Assembly: GCA_964640175.1 (NCBI GenBank)
Contig: CAZXFW010000003.1
Span: 256,323-320,322, forward strand
Reading direction: 5' to 3'
Origin: JACKDX01 sp964640175
GTDB taxonomy: Bacteria; Myxococcota_A; Polyangia; Polyangiales; GCA-016699535
DNA: 64,000 nt
Shown here: positions 59,596 through 64,000 of the stretch, piece by piece
Position numbering within the stretch: the stretch's first letter is position 1
Layout of the letters: every line of letters starts with the position of its first letter
Made by a program: the position numbers and the translations under genes
The notes under the pieces: generated by a model
The model's input: only the letters and a program-made list of their open reading frames with translations
Database searches by the model: none
Told to the model about the DNA's origin: nothing

Positions 59596-61955
59596 TTCGT
59601 CGCTTCGCCATCGCAGTGCTGCTTTTTTGTGCTGGGCTGGCAAGTAGCCCTGTCGCGTTTGCGCAAACTATTAACTGCACCACGCGTCCCGACCTTTGTA
59701 ACCGACCGGTCAGCAGTGAGATCAACTCACCCGTTGCACAAGCGCACGATATTGTCTTTTTGGGCGACGGTTATACCTCAGCAGATCTTGAACAGTTTGC
59801 GATTACGATTACCAGTCTTATCGATGGCCTCAAAACTCTGCCGGCTGGAAGAGGCTTTGTCGATTTGGATCCTACGTTGTTCAACTATCATCGGATAGAT
59901 GTGGCATCGCAAACCAATGATCTTTCGGATGCAGATCTGACCGACACGGCGTTTGGCAGTCGTGGAACTTCCTTCGATCCTATTCGGTACGATGCGACAG
60001 CACTCTTGTTTGCCGCTGCTCAGAACGCGCCGGATGCCGATACGGTGGTATTGGTGATTAACACGCCGGCTGGGCGAGCGAATGCGCTAAAGCCGACCAG
60101 TCACATTTCTGGTGGACGAACGGTGATCTCCATTCAAGGTGGCTTCTTGGGCACACTTGTTCACGAACTCGGACATGCCATGTTCATGCTCGGTGATGAG
60201 TACGCCGACTATACGGCTTGTTATGAGGGTGGAGAATCTGGAGTGATTTTGGACCCCAATCTTACCAGTAGTCCATTGGGAGAAAAATTTACGCGTGCCT
60301 ATTCCGACCCGTCAACGCAGCCATCCCCTGTCGAAGGTGGCGGATTGTATTCACATTGTATTTATAGGCCTGCTGCCACTTGCAGAATGCGCTCCTCGGC
60401 ATCGGCATGGTGTCCAGTCTGCGGGCGTATGGTTCGGACGTTAGTGGAAGAGAGGCGACATGGCGATGATCGCGATGCGCCTTATTCGGCGCTTAGTGGA
60501 ATTTCTCCAAGTGGCCGCGCGGCTGGAGTCATCGAGCTTTTCGTCCGAAATTTCGATTCTCGCGGCGTTGTGGCAAGTGAGCTGTGGATTGATGACGTCT
60601 TACGCCCTACTGACCTACTCGGACGTTATCTCTGGGATACCACTACTGAAGAAACCGGCGTCCATAGGATTCGGACTCAAGCTTTTGACGCATCTGGCAA
60701 ATCCGACCCTGCGGCGTTCAGTTACGACGTCACTGTGTTTCGGGATTCGCAAGCGCCTGAGTTAGCCATATTGAGTCCGGCTAGCTACTCTACGGTTTCT
60801 GGATTTTTTGAAATTCATGCGACTGCGACGGATGATTTCCAGCTGGATAATTGGGAAGTTCATGTCGATGGGCGGTTCGTGACCGGCGGAACCTGGGGAA
60901 GGCCCCTCACCAGCGCAGAGTTTCGTACCAACATTAACAGCGCGAATTACTCGAATGGTCGGCACACGGTGTTGGTTCTGGTGGAAGATAACTCTAAACA
61001 TCGTGACACATGGGTACTCGACCTTAATTTTGCGAACGCTGGAGGCGATACCGTAGCACCTACGGTCACTTTAACTCAGCCAAACCCAGGTCAGGTGCTT
61101 TCGGATAGCGTGACGATCGCTGCCACAGCCGAGGATAACGTCGGTGTATCGCGGCTGGAGGTGCTCATCGATGGGGGGCTGGTCGCGACTCGAACGCAAA
61201 GCCCTTACACTTTTGTGTGGGATACGACGAGCTGGCCCAACGGAAACCACACTATTCAAGCAAGGGCGTTCGATGCCGCTGGCAATAGCGGCGTGTCCGA
61301 CGTGCGCCAAGTGACGGTTTCTAACACCACAAGGTGGCCGGTGCTGTTTGTTGTGGGAGCCAAGAAACTGACCCCCGCAGAGCTTGCTATCCAAAATCGA
61401 CTTACCTCACAGTTAGGTGCCGAAGTCACCGTAATACCAGGGGCTTCTGCAAAAGCTGCGAGCGCCCAAGGGGCTTCGCTGGTGGTGATTTCCCCTTCAG
61501 TCAAAGAAAGCGCTGTGAAAAAGAAGTTCCGGCGTGTGACCGTTCCTGTGCTTTGTATGAATGCCCGGCTGTTTGATGAACTTGCCCTAACTCTACCAAA
61601 ATGGGGAACGCAGCAAGGCACTCAAGACGGGCAAAGCAGGCTTAAGATTATCACGCCTACGCACCCACTTGCTGCTGGGTTATCGGGTAACATCAATGCC
61701 GTAACGAACTCTGCAGCCGCTTTTAGTTGGGGGAAACCTGCTCCGAGCGCCGTGGTGGCTGCCACCCTTGTGGATGCAACAGACAAAGCGGCATCGTTTG
61801 GTTACGAAAGTGGCACTGTTATGGTGGGCAAGCAAAAGGCAGTTGCTCGGCGCACCGGTTTGTTTGCCACAGAGCAAGCGATCGCCGCCTTCGACGAGAC
61901 CACCAAGGGCTGGCGATTGTTCGATGCTGCTGTCCTTTGGACGGCCAATCGATAG
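59592..61955 (+). CDS. secreted M64-family (IgA-type) metallopeptidase
   Basis: 787 residues with a signal peptide ending VAFAQ. The peptidase domain (about 45-300) opens DIVFLGDGYTSADLEQF and has the zinc site HELGHAMFMLGDEY: His191, Glu192, His195 and Asp202, the M64 pattern. CRMRSSASAWCPVCGRM contributes Cys residues near its end. Two or three Ig-like (Big/fibronectin-like) domains follow (about 320-590), two of them with APTVTLTQPNPG and VAPTV-type starts. The last 190 residues (VLFVVGAKKLTPAELAIQNRL onward) form a Rossmann-like domain seen at the end of other secreted bacterial proteins. It should degrade host or prey proteins outside the cell. Confidence 0.92.
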   Translation: MIRRFAIAVLLFCAGLASSPVAFAQTINCTTRPDLCNRPVSSEINSPVAQAHDIVFLGDGYTSADLEQFAITITSLIDGLKTLPAGRGFVDLDPTLFNYHRIDVASQTNDLSDADLTDTAFGSRGTSFDPIRYDATALLFAAAQNAPDADTVVLVINTPAGRANALKPTSHISGGRTVISIQGGFLGTLVHELGHAMFMLGDEYADYTACYEGGESGVILDPNLTSSPLGEKFTRAYSDPSTQPSPVEGGGLYSHCIYRPAATCRMRSSASAWCPVCGRMVRTLVEERRHGDDRDAPYSALSGISPSGRAAGVIELFVRNFDSRGVVASELWIDDVLRPTDLLGRYLWDTTTEETGVHRIRTQAFDASGKSDPAAFSYDVTVFRDSQAPELAILSPASYSTVSGFFEIHATATDDFQLDNWEVHVDGRFVTGGTWGRPLTSAEFRTNINSANYSNGRHTVLVLVEDNSKHRDTWVLDLNFANAGGDTVAPTVTLTQPNPGQVLSDSVTIAATAEDNVGVSRLEVLIDGGLVATRTQSPYTFVWDTTSWPNGNHTIQARAFDAAGNSGVSDVRQVTVSNTTRWPVLFVVGAKKLTPAELAIQNRLTSQLGAEVTVIPGASAKAASAQGASLVVISPSVKESAVKKKFRRVTVPVLCMNARLFDELALTLPKWGTQQGTQDGQSRLKIITPTHPLAAGLSGNINAVTNSAAAFSWGKPAPSAVVAATLVDATDKAASFGYESGTVMVGKQKAVARRTGLFATEQAIAAFDETTKGWRLFDAAVLWTANR

Positions 61956-61956
61956 C

Positions 61957-62265
61957 ACACGTCCTTATCGTTATCTTTGAGCCGCTGGACCTTATCAGCC
62001 GACTTTGCGCCTTGGTGCCACCTCCTCGATTTCATCTTCTTAGGTACCATGGCGTTCTTGCAGCACACGCCAAAGACCGAAGCCACGTGGTGCCTGCTCC
62101 ACAAAAGGATGAAGACCCAAGGGTTCAGCTCGATTTCTGGGACGATGACCCACCGGAGCCCAAACCCAAGCGAACTTCTTGGGCCAAGCTCCTGGCCAGA
62201 GTGTTTAGGGTGGATGTCACCGTCTGATTGTCTTGCGGCGGCCCCATGAAAATCATCGAGTTCGT
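61957..62265 (+). pseudogene. IS91-family transposase, C-terminal part (decayed)
   Basis: Two bases after the peptidase stop the sequence reads HVLIVIFEPLDLISRLCALV, PPPRFHLLRYHGVL, DRSHVVPAPQ and SWAKLLARVFRVDVTV to a TGA at 62225. In a shifted frame it continues SCGGPMKIIEFVD to about 62265. This is the well-known C-terminal region of IS91 transposases (FEPLxL, RYHGVL, RVFxxDV, CPxCGGxM). It picks up just where the fragment at 56341-56906 stops, which suggests one gene torn apart. No start codon or catalytic residues remain. Confidence 0.8.
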
Positions 62266-62381
62266 GGATGCCCAAGCTGCGTTTGTGTTCCGCAACCAAA
62301 CGCACTCACCGTCATCAATACGATTGCTCTGTCATGGAAACGCATGCACGCTGGGATAGCTACTATCTCTACCCTACTAAA

Positions 62382-63896
62382 CTAGTAGCGTATTGGAGTC
62401 GGAACACCGGTGACGATCCCGAAAGGTGTGTGGAAACGTGCGGTTTTTGTTTCGCTTTTTGTGGACCACAGCTGAGAAAAGTCCGCAACAACGAACTCGA
62501 CTTCGTCGGTCTCGCTAAGAAACGGCGCTAACACATACTCAGTGTCACGATCATCGACGAAGGACATGGCTACATCACCGTCCTCTGTTGAGACAAATAG
62601 GCCTGTACGAGGTTCTATCTCCAATCCTGTACTGAAACCGCGAGGAACTCTCAGCGGATAGAATGCAGGGTTACTTGTGCCCTCGACCGAATGCGTATGC
62701 GCGAAAAGCCTATGGGTGCTCTTATAGGAGGAAGGAATTCCGACCGAAATCGCATCGCCAATGATTACAACGCCTTGGTTCGGATCACTGACGCTCTCCA
62801 GCACGGCCACTTCAATTTCTCCTGATCGTTCAGTCGATAGAAGAACAGCGAGGCGAAGTTTTAAGCGCAAAGCATCTTCAGGCGACAAATACTCGTGGTT
62901 CTTCAAGTCCCAAGCATAAGTCTTATCGTCGACTTTGGTCAAAACCCCCTTGTCCAACCAAGATGCGATCTCCTCAGCACGGCTAACGCGCTCGGCTATG
63001 ACTGCTGCTTGGTTAGGAAAGCGGTCGCCGTAGTCCCACACAGCTTTGCCCTGGTCTGTTACGAAATACGCGGCGACAGAGGACCACAGTAGATAGCGGT
63101 CTTCGTCTGTTCTATGTTGAAACAACGCAGCGAGTTCATCATAGGAGATCTCAGTTTGTGGCCAACCATCGAACATAAACGGCTCTGTATCGATAGTTTC
63201 CACGTCGCTGGGCATTGGTTGAATCAACCCTTGGCGAAGCCGCGCAGTAATAGCGGCCACTCTCTCGTCAAGACCCTTTGCGGGTCTAAGCGTCTTGATG
63301 CAGTGAGTTGACATCCAGAAGCTAGAACGACCATCTGCAGTAGCCAACGCAGAATACTCGCCGGGATACCCCTCAGAGTTACCCAGAAATACAAGCTCTT
63401 CGTTCGCTTGTGAATTGCCGACTTGCCCTAGGCGATATGTGAAGGGCTCAAAGGTTGGACAGTGTCTGACAGTTGCGATGGGGAGATATGTTGTGAATGG
63501 GCCACGGTGTGCTGATAAGTTTGGCAACGGCTGCTGGTTCAAAAGTACAAAATTTTCTTCCGAAGCAGAAATCTGGCCCCACCATGATGGCGGATCTGTG
63601 TCACGTGCATGTAGGCCAAAAATGGGCACTTGATCAGGGAATGCAGGTCCCTGTCCGATGTGTTGATCAAGGGTCTGGTAGTATGGACTGCTTATCGTCC
63701 CGGCAGGTTGCATACGACCGCGCCGAAAGATAAATATTTTTTCGTCTGGACGCAGTCCGGTGGCGATCCATGGCGCTCCCTGAATAACGGACAGCTTGTC
63801 GGATTGAAGTGAAATGTCCGTTCGCGCACTGCCTTGACAAGAGGCAGTCAGAGATACCAAAACCAGGCACCAGAAAAACTTTGCTCCAACATGCAC
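62382..63896 (-). CDS. unrecognised lipoprotein
   Basis: About 504 residues from GTG 63896, chosen because FFWCLVLVSLTASC then forms a proper signal peptide with a lipobox; the frame is open to 63995 and its true start could lie there or beyond. The body has no membrane helix. PPSWWGQIS, LVFLGNSEGYPGEYSAL and LFAHTHSVEGTSNPAFYPL are distinctive but point to no family I know. An acidic, beta-rich surface protein is likely. The gene faces the IS91 fragment tail to tail. Confidence 0.65.
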   Translation of the reverse strand: MHVGAKFFWCLVLVSLTASCQGSARTDISLQSDKLSVIQGAPWIATGLRPDEKIFIFRRGRMQPAGTISSPYYQTLDQHIGQGPAFPDQVPIFGLHARDTDPPSWWGQISASEENFVLLNQQPLPNLSAHRGPFTTYLPIATVRHCPTFEPFTYRLGQVGNSQANEELVFLGNSEGYPGEYSALATADGRSSFWMSTHCIKTLRPAKGLDERVAAITARLRQGLIQPMPSDVETIDTEPFMFDGWPQTEISYDELAALFQHRTDEDRYLLWSSVAAYFVTDQGKAVWDYGDRFPNQAAVIAERVSRAEEIASWLDKGVLTKVDDKTYAWDLKNHEYLSPEDALRLKLRLAVLLSTERSGEIEVAVLESVSDPNQGVVIIGDAISVGIPSSYKSTHRLFAHTHSVEGTSNPAFYPLRVPRGFSTGLEIEPRTGLFVSTEDGDVAMSFVDDRDTEYVLAPFLSETDEVEFVVADFSQLWSTKSETKTARFHTPFGIVTGVPTPIRY

Positions 63897-64000
63897 GGTT
63901 GACGTTAGCACCGATCGGTCGCAGCGCAAGCGCACCAACGCCCGATGTCCGGAGGATTTAAGAAAGTCATGGGCATAAGGATTTAAGAATGTCACATGAA

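Overview
The window looks like chromosome from a member of the Myxococcota (former Deltaproteobacteria) or a close relative, with GC content near 50-55 % judged by eye. The support is the mix of envelope genes: many lipoproteins with clear lipoboxes, an AgmX/PglI-type TonB-like C-terminal domain, a PEGA protein, a fibro-slime domain lipoprotein, an M64 (IgA-type) metallopeptidase, a secreted protein with massed CxxxC repeats, an FHA-GGDEF protein and two-component pairs placed among surface proteins. I saw no rRNA, tRNA or CRISPR array.

Layout. 1-1.4 kb: a frameshifted outer-membrane protein remnant and an AbrB-type antitoxin/Doc-like toxin pair. 1.6-3.8 kb: fabD with an unknown partner gene, then bolA-grxD (Fe-S trafficking). 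3.8-9.9 kb: the Cys-rich secreted protein, an AAA ATPase/DUF4143 gene bracketed by a 46-bp direct repeat that is a duplicated terminator, and a TonB-dependent receptor overlapping a lipoprotein gene. 9.9-23.7 kb: mostly housekeeping (aroC with a diguanylate cyclase, pyrD with an AddB-like nuclease, guaB-guaA-PEGA, pfkA, rlmB-pyrF-coiled-coil protein). 23.8-34.9 kb: a small biotinyl carrier facing a long minus-strand series: lon, gpsA, histidine kinase, OmpR regulator, small membrane protein, DEAD-box helicase, lipoprotein, hydrolase, AgmX-like protein and a solitary SctJ/FliF-family lipoprotein. 35-44.3 kb: glpD, two lipoproteins (one of 842 residues ending in a kinase-like domain), a YfhO-like membrane protein, yqeY, an Rcp1-like regulator and an FKBP lipoprotein. 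44.3-54.1 kb: copper ATPase, FMN reductase, and an envelope/signalling cluster (beta-barrel, CxxCH lipoprotein, 7TM histidine kinase, sigma-54 activator, fibro-slime lipoprotein).

54.2-62.3 kb is an accessory region. It holds a GC-rich catalase that looks imported, the 5-prime end of what looks like a DISARM drmA gene, a decayed IS91-family (HUH) transposase whose N-terminal and middle parts lie at 56.3-56.9 kb and whose C-terminal part lies 5 kb away at 61.96-62.27 kb, a 100-bp direct repeat around vapBC, a LysM lipoprotein cut off exactly at one repeat copy, and a lipoprotein-M64 peptidase pair. The window ends in an unrecognised lipoprotein gene.

The most unusual items are the surface lipoprotein with a kinase-like domain, the ATPase module between duplicated terminators, the split IS91 element with the defence-island remnant, the lone type III secretion ring homologue, and the apparently leaderless starts of both toxin-antitoxin operons.
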